The translations under genes and the position numbers were made by a program. Of a DNA stretch of 64,000 nt, positions 28,791 to 41,829 are shown piece after piece. Below the pieces are notes generated by a model, which saw only the letters and a list, made by a program, of their open reading frames with translations, made no database searches and was not told where the DNA came from. Each line of letters starts with the position of its first letter. The stretch's first letter is position 1. Source of the stretch: Corbicula japonica (Eukaryota > Mollusca > Bivalvia > Venerida > Cyrenidae); contig JAZAYU010000227.1 in NCBI GenBank assembly GCA_038501625.1, positions 434,001 to 498,000 of the forward strand, written 5' to 3'.

Positions 28791-31232
28791 TTTTAGCAAA
28801 AACATAAAATATTGCATCGTAATGAGTGCTCCAGCTTGGATTTCAAAAGGACAGGGAAATAGATAGATCTCAAAAAAACAGGGTAGTCTTTGCGGAACAA
28901 GCTCAAAATTAGGCACTGTTATGCAAATCTTTGAGAAAGAGTATTGTATATAAATGTCCCTCTGAATGAGTAATTGCGAATAAAAGATAAAATGAAATGC
29001 AATGAAGACATGAAAAGTCATCCAACCAACTAGTTTGAACGCTCGCAGCTCGGGTTTTAACATTCACAATTCTGAGGTTGATTAGCTGATCGCAACTAGT
29101 TATGGATTGAAATGATTTTTCAACACATTTGACTTACGAAGTACTTGTTATTATATGACACCAAAAACTGTGTAAACATGTCGCCTTTTATCATATTAAT
29201 ATTGATATAAGACAAAAACAAAAAAACAAACTCATTATTGATACTACCCTGGCACTCTGAACGTGTAATTATAAAGTGCAATTAACCTCCTGTGGCCATC
29301 CTATTCGTTAATCTCTGACGTTTGTAGCTAATTATACGTATCGATGACTGTCTTTTAGCGTACCACCAACCCATTGACTACGCTTATGATTTTAGATAAA
29401 AAAAATATTGTCCATGCTGATCTCCTATGTTAAATTATTGTCATCTTACGTTCGTTAAACCTCCGGTTATTTCTGAGAACATGTTGACGTTCTAAATAAA
29501 TAGCAATACCAACATTCTAACGAAATTGTTGACGATCAGAATAGTAATTATAATCCGTTCGAGTCCCTGTCAGGCTGCTGTTGCAAAATGGTAAGATTTA
29601 TCACCAGCTTAAATACATTACTTACAAAAAACGGAAATATATATAAGTAAACTTATTGTGTATGACATCAAATAAAATTTAAGCGCTTTTATTTCAAAGC
29701 GGCTTAAAGTTTTAACTTCAGTGCCATGTTTTTTTTTTGGTTAAAGGTTATGCTAATGACCGACTAGCTTTTTGTAAACTTTTGTTTACAGACAGCATTT
29801 CCCGCCAAAGTTAGTCTCAATCATTCAGACGCTCTGATTTCGCAAAGGCGATCAGTACGTCTGAAGACATTGTTCGTTAAAAACCAGACACTCCAAAACA
29901 AGGCTTGTAATTAGGACATTAGTATGGAACGCCGTTGTTGTCTTGTGAAAACTGTATTTTAGACTGTCACCCTGCCAGCTGGAAATCGAAAAGACATATG
30001 CTACGGCGACAAGCATTTTTATCTGTATTATTGCGCCCACCGGCGTGTTCAAGTAAGCTGGGTTCTGCGGTTACCAGAGATCATATGAAAAGTTTATACA
30101 GACGTTGCAAGCACAATAGTTACCTTATCGCAACCTTAGAAATATTTTAGAATAAAATCATTTCAATAAGAAAATCATTTTTTTCTCTAAATTTGGACCT
30201 TTTTGGATCAAAATTACGTCTCAAGTAAAAACTTTTCCCTACAACATTTTTTTTGAATTTCTTAAGATAACTTCAAAATTCTATGGCATACCCTAATGGC
30301 GACCTTAGAAACATTTTACAGTGAAATCCCTTAGATTTATTTTTTAGAAGTATATAAATTTCCCAATTACGAAAAGAAAAAGTGATAAGACAATTTAGAA
30401 CTGTAAAGAAAATTAAAGCTTGCAAATCCCTAAAATTCTATTTGCAATCAAACACAAAAACGAAGCATCGCAAAACAAAAACAGTTCAAATGTCCACATG
30501 ATCAAAATGATACTGACAATATCCAAGATTCTTTAGAGGAACTTTTAAATGTAAAGAAAGAAGTCAACAATTTTTTGTCACTTATTTTCGCAACCATGAA
30601 ATTAAAGGCCAAAACACACTTTTACAAATACCTGTTACTGTATACATGTTTTAGACAAGATAATCTTAGATATTGTTGTTAGTAACTCATTACTCAGGAA
30701 GGAATTTAAATCGTTGTTTAAACTTGCTTTGTTTTTGTGTTTTGCTGCAGAATTTAGGGATTTTTTTTAGGTCAAACTATTTTTCTTTTCTGATCTAACT
30801 TTTCTTAACGTATACATAATAAACATACATAAAATGATTTATTTATGCAAAGTTTGACGGAACAGCAATTTTCCGTTAGAGAGATTTTGATATTCTTCCC
30901 TTTTATCAATCACCGTACAATGACAACTGTCATACCATACAACGTGACAGTCTAAAACCATTATCAAGAAGAGGCAGCAACGGCGTACCATATATTTGCA
31001 TTCATTTATGTAAAATGGGGTAGGCAAGTACTTTGTCAACGTCCTTTGTTTATAAACCATATACCTGATTTTGTAGCTCGATATCATATTACCTAAATTT
31101 CACTTTGCCCAGTGTGGGAGAAATACGGTTAAAGCACTGTTAATAAATTTCATTAGAAATCGCGATTGATTTTGGATTTGTTTACCATACAAAAGCGCCA
31201 ACTGTCGGTCAGACTTTTTATATAGCGATGTC

Positions 31233-31284
31233 TCTAGACGTTCGTCAGAGCAGTGTGACACTGATCAATGACAGAACGTCTAGA
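31233..31284. other. Perfect 11 bp hairpin
   Basis: TCTAGACGTTC pairs with GAACGTCTAGA across a 30-base loop that itself contains the palindrome CAGTGTGACACTG. Confidence 0.5.
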
Positions 31285-31714
31285 TGATCTAGACTACGAC
31301 TACGATATTCGTGAGTCTCTAAGAAAAACATAAACGGTGTCTTGCTTTTGACGAACGAAATCAAGACAAGTTAACGAATCTATTTCATATATGGCATCAT
31401 CCTGAACAGTTGTTTGATTCAAATAAAGGATCAGTTCAACTTATGTGCAACTAAAAACTTTGCTATAAAGGTTTGCATCACGTGACTTTCTAAATAAAGA
31501 CGCATAACATTATTTCTATACGCTGTAGAAAATACATTATACGTATGTTTACATAATTTAACATGTCGTTATATATCAGCTCAATTACTGATTGCCATAA
31601 CTACAATGTTCAAATATTGTTTCATCAACATTTAAAAGACTTTTCTTGCATATAGGGGGCACGAAATAGCATTCGCAAGCTTTAGACGGGCGGTTTTGTC
31701 TAAAGTGACAACGT

Positions 31715-32030
31715 CCGGTGCCGCTGTTAACTGGTGTTACCCTTCAAAGTTTAAGTTTGGTGCATTATAATATGTTGGTCATCAGAATGACCGACACTTA
31801 AATTAAGTACACAAGTAACAAGATTGAAGTCTTTTCCGGTAAACATCTTCTATATATATCAAGCAATCAAACATCAGCCTCTATCTTTTTTTTGCATGCG
31901 TAAACAGGTGGCATAGTCTAAATTATGCGTTCCGTCTGGTACGTGATATCACTGTTAAACGGTGTTCAGGCTAAAGATCTCATGTTTGGTCGATTATAAT
32001 ATGTCGGTCATCAGGATGACCGGCAATTAA
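31715..32030 (+). repeat. Imperfect direct repeat pair
   Basis: About 31700-31805 and 31920-32030 share GTTAA.TGGTGTT, ATTATAATATGT.GGTCATCA and GATGACCG.CA. Unit about 100 bp, function unknown. Confidence 0.5.
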
Positions 32031-32230
32031 GTCGACGTGCCGCGCGCAAATTGTTGGGTCGCTACCTTGAATGTCAATGTCACAGCATGACCTTGTAGCA
32101 AAAATGTGTCCGTCCCATACTTTTGTTACCTGAAGTCGGATTTTAAATTATTTCGCAAAAATGATCACACAATGAGACCACTTGTCGCGAGCAAGTTTGA
32201 TTATGTCTGATTATATAGCACTTCACCATT
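32031..32230 (+). repeat. Fragment of the AGGTCA-type tandem repeat
   Basis: GGTCGCTACCTTGAATGTCA, CACAGCATGACCTTGTAGCA and ATTATTTCGCAAAAATGATCA match units of 26775-27220. Confidence 0.65.
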
Positions 32231-34337
32231 TTCAAAATTCACCTCAATAGTTAAACAATTAACAGTTTTTGTGACAAAGTACCCATTTGGGGAGCATTAC
32301 CCGTCTTCGACGGTCTTTTTTTGTACTTTTTATTTGGGGACAATTAATCCTTAAAACTTGGCGTGTTTGTAGCTTGTCAAAAGGAGAGTAAATCATGTAA
32401 GGAACAAAATAAAAATCAATTTCATGCATATATCTTGTAAGATAGAACCGGGCTAATGCCGGAAGAGTGTGAAAGTATGCATATTAAATCGTGTGGAACG
32501 GTATTTGCAATACAATGTACAGCATTATATGGTATAATCGGTCAAAAGATGTTATTTTCTTAGCAGAAATGATTGATTCTACTTAAGTAAATGAACCTCG
32601 TGTGTTTTAACAGACAAAAAGTTTTATCCTGACACTTATAAGTTGAAAAAGTGAAATATGCCTACCAGGTATAGCCACAACCAGCAGATACAGCCTCCCC
32701 ACACAGCTAAAAAGAAGAAAGGAGAAGAGAGCATGTTATTAAAATAATTAGTTACAATATGGACCTCACAAACAATTCACGAAATAACCAAAAACGAATA
32801 ACCAATAAATAGTTTGCTAGGTTAAAGATGATAAAAATCATGTTCAGTAGACAATGGAGATTGCGAATTTAAAGTAGAGTCTTATGGGAATATGATTTAC
32901 TTTTTGTAACTGATAATATTCATAACCACGGAGATGTCGATGTTGATAAAAATTATTCCAGTGATTGACTCAGTCTGACTATATTTTACTGGTATTTATG
33001 GTGTTCAAATCGGAAATAAAATTTTAATTTGGGGAAATTAATCTTATTTGTCTTTTTGAACTGTAAAATAATTTAGTTGCCTTAATGCTTCTTTCTACAT
33101 TCACGAGTAAACTATCTTTCACTAGTAAAAACAAATTTTCTTTTTATTTTTTGCTTTTAGTGCGAAACTTGAGTGTATTTGACAGAAAAAGTTGCAAGAA
33201 ATGGCGCCAAAACCGCTTGTTTATGACGTTACGTCATGACGTAAAATATACAAATTTAAGCCCGTTTTCTAAACGTTCTCATTTGGCATGTCATGTGCGT
33301 TTGGGTACCAACGTGAAAAAAATCAGTGAAAATAAAAATGATATTCCACTGTTTGAAAACAGTGAAATACCTTTTTTGTTTCGGCGGGAAAATTCTATAC
33401 TTCACTGAAGAGCATAAAATAAAGTGCATTGTCCATTAAATACAGTTTTTATTCTCGTTCATGAATACATCATTCCATAAATTCAGTTTATTCAATTCCT
33501 AAACGCGTATTTCTTTAAATTTAAATTACTCATTTGAAATCCGCCTTTGTATTTCTCTCACTCTTAAAAAAGTTTCTTAATTCTAAAACGTTAAGTTATC
33601 ATTTTCCAAGTTCTCTTAATTTCATAAAAATCTAATGTCTTAAATAAAAAAAGTTATCACGTCAAAAAGTTTTAGCGCCTATTTTGTTGTGTCCAGAAAG
33701 TTCTAAATAATTTGATAAGTTGTATACTTTAACTTCTAATCTCAATGTCTATTACTTTATTCTTACAAGAATACTTCATGGACAAATAACACGCTACTAT
33801 GAATATTTGCTTATACCTAGCAAAAGGTACTGTTACCGTAAAACCAAGAGTTTAGACAGATTGTCGCTGTTTTATTTAAGATCATCAAAGTTACAAGTCT
33901 GTTCCTGCACCGTATTACTGAAATATGCTGACACAACAATTTAGCCCAGGCTATAGTACCACAAATTAGCGTTCCAAAATGGAGGGCTACTTTATTGGTT
34001 TGCATTAATACAACGAATGGCTGAATATGTTTTAACATGATTTAAAGAAGACTGAATATGTGTTTAGTACATCATAAAATAGACATTTCTTACGCTCAGT
34101 CAGCTGCGCTCCAATATGACGTCCACGAACTAGCGACCGCCAAACATAAGAACAGACCAACGATGATGCCACTTCTTCCAGAGGCCTTAAACTTTTCAGT
34201 TAACCTAGTGTCCTTAGCCTATATGTTTTATTGTTAAATAACTTAATTTGGACGGACTTGGATATTTCCCGTGATTTATATTCTTTGTCTAGATTGTTAA
34301 TTGTTTAGGTTTTGTTTAATAAAAATGTCCAGAATAT
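32231..34337. other. Intergenic, with an R1 fragment
   Basis: 32655-32790 is R1 (TATGCCTACCAGG...CTCCCCACACAGC...CTCACAAACAATTCACG). TGACGTTACGTCATGACGTA (33216-33235) is rich in TGACGT half-sites. The 107-codon frame at 33085-33408 has no recognised domain. Confidence 0.45.
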
Positions 34338-34614
34338 TAATAATTGCAGTCCAAAATAAAAAGGGAAAATCTTTTTTTCCCTTTTGAAATCAATTTTGCT
34401 ACAGAACGATTTTTCAAGGCAAACAGCTGTCTATATTCGACGTTTTGCTCTATAAATGCAGTGGATTTTGATCATTTCCGAAGAAATTTCTGCTGAAAAT
34501 CTCTTAAAGGTCCAAAATAATGAATATAGGAACAGTGGAAATTAATAATAACCCTTGACTCTATATAATTTCACTCTCATAGCAGTAATATCTGTTCAAC
34601 TTGCAATATCTTTA

Positions 34615-34840
34615 TATTTCTAGCAGAAATTTCTGCTGGAAATTTTACCGAAACAACTGTGGTGGAAAAAATGCTTTGAACTTTCCAGCAGAAATTTCTG
34701 CCAGAAAATTTATCGAAATACAAGCTGGTGCAAAAAGATTATTGCATTTCCAGCAGAAATTTCTGCCAGAAAATTTATCGAAATACAAGCTGGTGCAAAA
34801 AGTTTATTCCACTTTCCAGCAGAAATTTCAGCTGTAACCT
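34615..34840. repeat. Ladder of 65 bp repeats with palindromic core (left)
   Basis: Four units start near 34618, 34682, 34747 and 34813. Each carries a near-palindrome around CAGCAGAAATTTCTGCTG. Linkers TTTATCGAAATACAAGCTGG are shared. A further partial copy is near 34480. Because the core is palindromic, both strands show short frames with the same FPAEIS-type words; these are not proteins. Confidence 0.85.
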
Positions 34841-36208
34841 TCACCGAAATGTGCAGAACATTTTTTCAGCAAACAATTCAATTTAAAATATAAAAATAAT
34901 ATAAATTATGGAACAACGTCGTAAGATCATTAAAAGTTGAAAAATTTTGGTCGTTCAAACATATATTATGAGCACGACAATGTATTTGTATAGCTTTACG
35001 TTCAATAATTGTCGATATGAAGACTCAATTAACGTCTAACATAAACATATAGCAGAAGTTTGTGTTCAGTCATGAAACAGATAGGTTGAAAAAAAGTTAT
35101 TTCATAACTTAGCAAGCATATCAGAAAACATCTTGGTAAAAATTGTAGGTGCAACCATATCATTCACGGACATGAATTAAAATATGACGCTTATTGCTTC
35201 TTTGTTAGTAAAAGTATCAAATAATTAAAAAAGCACAGTAAAATATATAAATATAAGAAATCTAAATCGTTTATCTAATTTTGATAAGGACAAAAACGTA
35301 AATTTAATGGTTCATTAATTTGAAGAACTACAAGAATACAAGTCTGTAAAATATACGTTTCTATGATCATACTTGTTTACTTAAAATATATTTCCATAAA
35401 TAAAGATTATGCTTATAAAACTTCTTTTAGTCGACTTAAAGCCATGCGTTTTACAGAATCATTTCATTCCTATAACATTCCCAAATGAAATTTAAAAAAG
35501 GCAACGATGCACACATTTGTCGGAATGATCCATAGATGTGTGAAAAGAATCTTCCAAAAACGAATCACAAATAATTACAGAACTTAACTACTGTAGCATT
35601 TAAGTGTATTGGTCATCAATATCGTCTACAACAGGTGACTCATTATGGTTTCTATGTATGTACACAAGATTTTATACACTTTCTACACCATAATAAATGA
35701 GATAAATACAGAACAAAATATGAAATTAGTATTTTCTCAATATGATGTTCATGAAACTAGTCCTAATTAGTAAATAATTTAGGGTCATACAATATTTATA
35801 AGCATAACATATTTTGCACAAACACTATGCGAGAATCAAACTAACTTTTAAGCATTACCAACCCAGCTTCTTTATACCCTCAGTTATTACATTTCTTCAA
35901 TAAGACATATGCAGTTATATTCATTTTTCCATTCGTTCTTCCATTTAAGAAAATTGCTTTAGTTCTTGTAATATTATGTCAAGTATCTATCTCACCAGTC
36001 GACGATGACGGTTCTTAAACAGGTATATCTTCAATTTTCTTTCCAAAACTTCTATATTTAATTTTAGTAACGATGGTAAAATAATATTAGGGTTTAAGTT
36101 CTAAATTGCTCCTTGTACACTGTAATCGTTTTCAATGTCTGTCGTAAGTTCCTTTTGCATTCTAAAATAATTCGTTTATTGTTTGTTTCCTTTCTGTCCT
36201 TTTGACCT

Positions 36209-36347
36209 CTAAGTTGTTTTGCTGATGGTATTCGTGAACGTTAACAAGTACATTGTACCAGCGTCACCTATGCGTAGAATATCTACGGTTTTAATAAAAC
36301 CAGAATCTCTACATCCTGGTGGGTATGCCCGACATATTGAAGTGAAC
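36209..36347 (-). CDS. Candidate terminal exon, unknown protein (partial)
   Basis: On the minus strand a good acceptor (TTAACTTTTTTCAG) precedes 45 codons ending in TAG. They read from ICRAYPPGCRDSGF to MYLLTF. The right-arm counterpart (53327-53419, plus) keeps AYPPGCRDSGF but is frameshifted and stops early. I do not recognise the family. The plus strand is also open over this stretch for about 50 codons, so the coding strand is uncertain. Confidence 0.25.
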
Positions 36348-36799
36348 CTGAAAAAAGTTAATCATTTAACTTGATGCAATTTGTTATCTTTATAATATTT
36401 GAGGAAATAAAGAACAAATACTATCAAAACGGTTAGCCAAGACCGCATGAAAAATATAGTTAAAATCTGACTGGCAATAGTTGAATAAATGTTGTTTTTA
36501 TTTACATAATAATATTATCCTACCGTGCTTACCATGCTCATTAATAAGAGTAGTGCCAATAAACAGACACCATTTCGACTAATTTAATTGGTGTGTTACA
36601 CGTGGCGAAATTAGTGTGCGTCATTAGCCAGAAAACGACAAATCACAACATAACATTTTGTTTCTCTTTATAACTTTTTTCTTCAAAGCATTATTTGTAT
36701 TAGAACGATTTACATTTGTTCTGTATCAAAGTAGATTCATTTTGATATTCATCAAACATTCATCGTGATTCATTTGGAGCAATTTTATAACATTTAATA

Positions 36800-36975
36800 A
36801 CGGTGAAGACTAGAGTTGATAAAGGTGATTTGTTGCGGACGGGGAGACACACGGGGAGGTAAACCTATAGTCCCCTCCGATGCAGATTACGAAAAGAGAT
36901 TCCAGAACATAAATTTATGGCAAGAATCAAGAAACAAATTTATAAAACATCGTTTAATGTACGGGGTAAGCTCAA
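36800..36975 (+). other. Conserved segment in both arms, possible exon
   Basis: GGAGACACACGGGGAG to AAACATCGTTTAATGTACGG|GTAAGC is shared with the right arm. In the left arm one frame is open up to a donor-like GGG|GTAAGC, reading about WQESRNKFIKHRLMYG. The right copy has a 4 bp indel breaking that frame. Product unknown. Confidence 0.2.
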
Positions 36976-37644
36976 GTCATTTAGAAATTACTGTTTTTAC
37001 TTCGTTACTATTGTTAACATTTCATCAAAATGAGATTTACATCAATACTATCATAATTATTTACCATATAGGCTTGCTGTTCTTCTGTCCGCAGTTGTAG
37101 ATGACACAGTAAGCCGAGTGTTCTTTTCATTTAATATGATACATATGGTATTAATTGTAAAAAAACAAAAACATTAAAAGCTATATAAATACCTTGATTC
37201 ACGACTCATGATGACATGAACTGATGTTGGTTCACCTTTCCCTTTTCTCATCTTGTTTTATAGTACTGTCACTCCATTCTGCAAACCCCTAAATGTTTTT
37301 TTACAACATAAAACTAATTAAAACAGATGTTTATTAGTTGAAAGTACTTCATGTATCTTAACCTAGCGGGGGTTTTTCTGACCAAGTACTGCATGGTAGT
37401 ATAAATTGCTCTTATCAGTTTATCTTTATACTCTTATCAAACTAAAGATAATGACGTGTAGGGAATCTGTGTCTTTTATTTGTGGCCGCTCGTGGTTTGC
37501 TTATTTCACTACTTTAATCTTTCGTAATAAAGTTTCAGCTGTGATTTACGTTAACATTTGTATGTAAAAAATATGTTTTGTCTAGAGCCGAGTAACACAT
37601 TTCGTATGACACTGAATTATTTTTTGTGGAGTTCATGTATACTG

Positions 37645-37815
37645 GAGTATCATTTTATTTCGCGTGGGCTTAATAGTCGCTTTGAATGTGCACACAATCA
37701 AATACCAGAGAATATTAACCACGTGATTTCTTATACTATGTGGATAATACTACTAAGCGAATCTAGTTTATGTCAGCGTAAAGTTTTCGTTGGCGTCGAA
37801 AATTAAGCACCGTGA
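37645..37815. mobile_element. MITE copy in left arm
   Basis: GTATCATTTTATTTCGCGTGGG to CCGTGAAATAACATAATACC matches the ends of the 27562 MITE. A counterpart lies in the right arm (about 52053-52250), so insertion came before the duplication. Confidence 0.5.
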
Positions 37816-38543
37816 AATAACATAATACCACAATTTATAATATGCATTTCTATAATATAAACATAAAAGATTATATATATTATTCACATATTACTGAGAA
37901 ATTTTAACTGATTTTCAGTTTTTTTCTCTCTTTTTCTTTATGTTTTTAATCATCAAAGCAATTATTTTTGTCATTTTGGGCTTTTTTTTATTTCAGATGT
38001 TTATCCTTTTTAATATCACAACATACAATACAAACGACTTGATATTAAGGTTCAAGCAAACACGATAAAATCCGTAATATTTAGTTTGTCTAAGTCTAAT
38101 GAGGGTGCTATTCAACTATTAGTCAATGGGTTATTCTTCTTTCGATTTTCTTGTTTTTAAGGAAAAATTTTACGGTTCAAGAGTTCATCAAAATTAACCA
38201 TTATAAACTCCAGACAAGTTCATCATGGTTACATGCAAATATGTTCTTTCTATATTCAAAAATGTATCTTTGTCAATTTGATATTAACACGATTTAGCAG
38301 TTTTTAAAAATAATAAATAACGTTAGAAAGTATAATATGGAGGATTTCATGAAATTGTTTGTTTCTGCTTTAAAAAAAAAAATTGCACCTAATTCGCATA
38401 AATTCGGATTTAAAAAGAGGATGGTATATTCTATGAATAACTTCTGTAGCTTACTACTAAAATGTTAATTGAAATGATAAATATGACTTAGGTAAAACAA
38501 TTTGATATTCTTTCGAACTGTGGAGAAATAAGACAAATTATTT

Positions 38544-39564
38544 GCTTACCTGTCTCGGATTTGATGCTATCATTTTTTATCCATAATAAAAATTACAAAA
38601 CACCGCAAAACAAGAAACGTTTCGTTCTAATGCGCGCAACATTATCACCCTTCACTAAACTAATTGAACGAATAATATGCCAATCGGCCTCATGCAAAAT
38701 GCCTAGACTGGCTCCCGTTCCTATGTTCTGTTATTATTTATATTCCCCTGTCATCCAGTTATATACAATTTTTCTGATGTTAACTTTGCTTAGCTCTCAG
38801 AACATAGATTGTTCGACAGAAATAAGAAAATGAAACTGAGAACTGTAATAAAGATATATGTAAAACTATTATTAAAAGTAATTAAAATTAGAACCATCTA
38901 GCTGACCGCTAGGCTAACCCATTTCTTATCCTGGATTTTATCTGCTGACTGATCAGTACATTCCATGATAGTTCACCTCACCACAGGAATCATAAATTTG
39001 CACAACTGATATCGCGAATCGAATTACAAAGTTGTGTACCGGTCGATTGAACATGTTACACGTTGAAAGTAATTACTAACAGAAATCAATCATATATAAT
39101 TTTTATTTATTTGATTTTACCAACAAATATGTTACATAAACAGTAATCTCAACAGGTATAATAGACTAAAATGAAATTTAAGCACTGCTTGCAATTTCCA
39201 GATTTTGGAATTTCAATAGTGTGTGTTTGTTGGTATATTGCCTCATAAAGAAGATTCGAAGTTATCGAGCGCTTGTTGAAAAAATAGAACTGTAAAATGT
39301 TTCATGGTATTGCATTAAACGATTTTTTCAGCATAACTGTTATCATCATGTTCTCTTTCAATAAATTGCATTTACCTTTTAAATTTGAATCTATACAGTA
39401 CTCTTTAACTATTATCACATCGCTTTGCACAGTCAACATAAAACAAATTATTTTATCAAGCATTTTATTGTAAAATATCATCAATTTGCATTTGAAGCAC
39501 TGGTGAACTTCCATTTGGTTATCATAAATTTAGCTTATGGGATCACTTGAAAGATATCTGAAGA
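38544..39564. other. Spacer sequence, no gene seen
   Basis: A 90-codon frame (38561-38833, plus) and a 70-codon minus frame have no recognised domain. Confidence 0.45.
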
Positions 39565-39905
39565 TTACGGCCCAGCGGCCTAGCGGCGTGAAGTTGGCAG
39601 CTTAGCGGCTTTAATTTGACGGCCTAGCGTGCTGAACTCAGCGGCCTAGCGGCCTCTTGTCCAGTTTGGCAGGCCGCAAGAGTACCAACTTCGCGCTGTA
39701 ATGCCTACAGGCTGCAAGACCGCTAACTTCACACCGCTAGGTCGATTGGCTGCTAGGCCTCCAAATTACGCCGCTTTTTCGCCAATCATCAAGGCCGCCA
39801 ACTTCACGACGCTATGTAGACTAGTCCGCTAGGCCGACAACTTCACGCCAACTTCACGCCACAATGCCGCAACTGTATGCCGCTAGGCCGCTAATTTCAC
39901 GCCGC
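39565..39905. repeat. GCGGCCTAGCGG-type inverted array
   Basis: The left half repeats GCGGCCTAGCGG and GTGAAGTTGGC on the plus strand. The right half repeats the complement (GCCAACTTCACGCCGCTAGG), so the whole is a degenerate snap-back of about 22 bp units. It is GC-rich in an AT-rich region. No clear terminal repeat or target duplication was found. Confidence 0.75.
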
Positions 39906-41489
39906 TATTTCAAATTCATTTTTCATTACGAAAAATTATTTTAACAACCAACAAAAATCGTTTCGAACTTCAGATGTATTAATTATCAATTTGTCATACT
40001 TGACTAAAGATCACTGAAGAATATAATATAATAATAACATAATTTTCGCGTTTTCTGCACTAAAACAAGAACAGAGGCTTTAAAATAATAATTTAAATAT
40101 TATATTTTGTTTAGAAGCCTCGGCGAATTAAACAGAAATTCATATACCGTAACTATGAATAGGATACGGCCCTTAGAGCATTTTTAGTATATGACACATC
40201 TCTGTTACACCTTTTTACCTATACATTTGAATGTTTAGTTTGCTAGTCGTGAGTTATTTCTTTGATCGGGTTTGTCAAAAATGTATACGTTCATGAAGCT
40301 ACATTAATAAATGCAAGTTGGCCTACTTGCAATCTAATACTCTGGTGGGATTGAATGTTTCCCAGAGACCAGAGAAATTTATGGTCATTTAACTGTTATC
40401 GCCGATCGCCGGGACTGATAAGCTGAACTTCCCCTTGATGCTTGATGTTAAACATGTTTGTGTATAAAGCCGTGATTTGCTTTAAACCAGTTGTCATCTT
40501 CACGCAGCTTTAGATCATGGAATATTTAACATGTGTCTGTCATATGTTATCTTATCACCACTTGGCTTGTATAAACAGTTTAATATTATGTCCCAGGCAT
40601 TTTGCATTTGGGAATATTTTCGATTTTAACTTTAGTTGAAGGAAAGTTTTGTTTCGGTACTTTAATATTCACTGAAAAAAAAGATTTCATAATATCATTT
40701 TATTATTTTCACAATTATTATTTATGCAACAATATGGTGTAAACTAAATTAAAAAAAAAAACAAACTGAAAAACTAAGACAGGTGTTAATGTTCACAACG
40801 GTTGCTCGGGGAGACTTTACGGCCGCCACACTGTACTGTGAAGTGTAATTAAAATAAAGCCTGCTTCAGACAAGCAATCAAAACCGCAGGGTGCGTCGCC
40901 TCGTAACTCCAAGCACGTTACCTAATAAGCTAGCTCGGATAAGTTCCGAAAGTTGCACGGATTACCCTGATAAACGTGTTTGTTGTCAAAATATAGTTTT
41001 AAGTGTAATCGGAGAAGTTGCACACACTGGGCCCACAAAACATATTGTAAGCTCAAAGACAAGCGTCTTCAAATTCAAATATTATTCAATTTAGCGCTGA
41101 TTGTATATTAAGAGGTATCATATTATTGATCAACTGTAAAAGTTTTTACCAACAGTGATGGAATGGAAAACAACAGATTCAACATTCGGAATATGTTTTA
41201 AATCTAGATCTTCATCTTTTTATTTGATATGGCATATATTTGACAATCTATCCTATATGGTTCGTTTAGCAAAATAAAGTTGCAGCTAAATTGATCTGTA
41301 ATGGGCTTACAAAAGACAATTAAAAACAATTAGCACTGAATCCAAAATAATACCAAAATAAAATATTAGCGCAATTTCAATAACATTGATAAATTTATAT
41401 TATTTATGTTACTAAAATTTCGGAAAAGACCAGGGGTCCTAATTTTACTCTGACTTCATTATTATTTCAATAAAATTCAAAGATAGTAA
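39906..41489. other. Intergenic, with a SINE fragment
   Basis: 40806-40842 (CGGGGAGACTTTACGGCCGC) matches the SINE body at about 12700. A 67-codon frame at 40891-41094 is not supported. Confidence 0.45.
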
Positions 41490-41829
41490 TTAAGCAAGTA
41501 AGTAAGTAAGTAAGTAAATTCTGTATTATAGAGGGTGACATATTTAGCAATAAACTAATCTTCCATATGACCCTCCTTACAGGTAAAAACATACAAAGAT
41601 TAAGATAAACACGATGATCATAAATAAAACAACATCACAAAACACAATATGATATTATAATAAGAATGAAACTGCAAATAATATATCTGTGGTAATGTTT
41701 AGGTTTTTTGCATTTAATGGGTAGATGCATGCGTGTGCGCGCGTCTGTGTGCGTGTGCGTGAGCGTGTGTGAGCGTGGGTGTGGGTGCGCGAGTATGTGT
41801 GCGAGGCCTATGTGAGTAAGTCTGCGCAA
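41490..41829 (+). repeat. (AAGT)n and (GTGC)n microsatellites
   Basis: Five AAGT-like units near 41496-41517, and a long GT/GC-rich run at about 41730-41826. Confidence 0.8.

Larger units (their letters stand above)
27766..31714. other. Intergenic, no gene seen
   Basis: The longest frame (28620-29063, minus, 147 codons) has no recognisable domain and lies in repeat-like sequence: 28715-28790 recurs at about 42640-42715. A hairpin lies at 31233-31284. Confidence 0.45.
34338..38543 (+). repeat. Left arm of a large inverted duplication
   Basis: The reverse complement matches 51327-55032. Examples: TAATAATTGCAGTCCAAAAT at the outer edge, GAATCATTTGGAG then GGAGACACACGGGGAG in the middle, and TTCTTTCGAACTGTGGAG at the inner edge. 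The arms differ by many substitutions and indels (4.2 versus 3.7 kb), so the duplication is old. Spacer about 12.8 kb. Confidence 0.85.

Noticed and set aside
28620..29063. 147-codon minus-strand frame
   Set aside because: Hydrophobic, no motif, part lies in a dispersed repeat also at 42640.
34601..34837. Frame with FPAEIS-type repeats, mirrored at 54499-54807 on both strands
   Set aside because: The palindromic core makes the same words on both strands; no start, splice or domain support.
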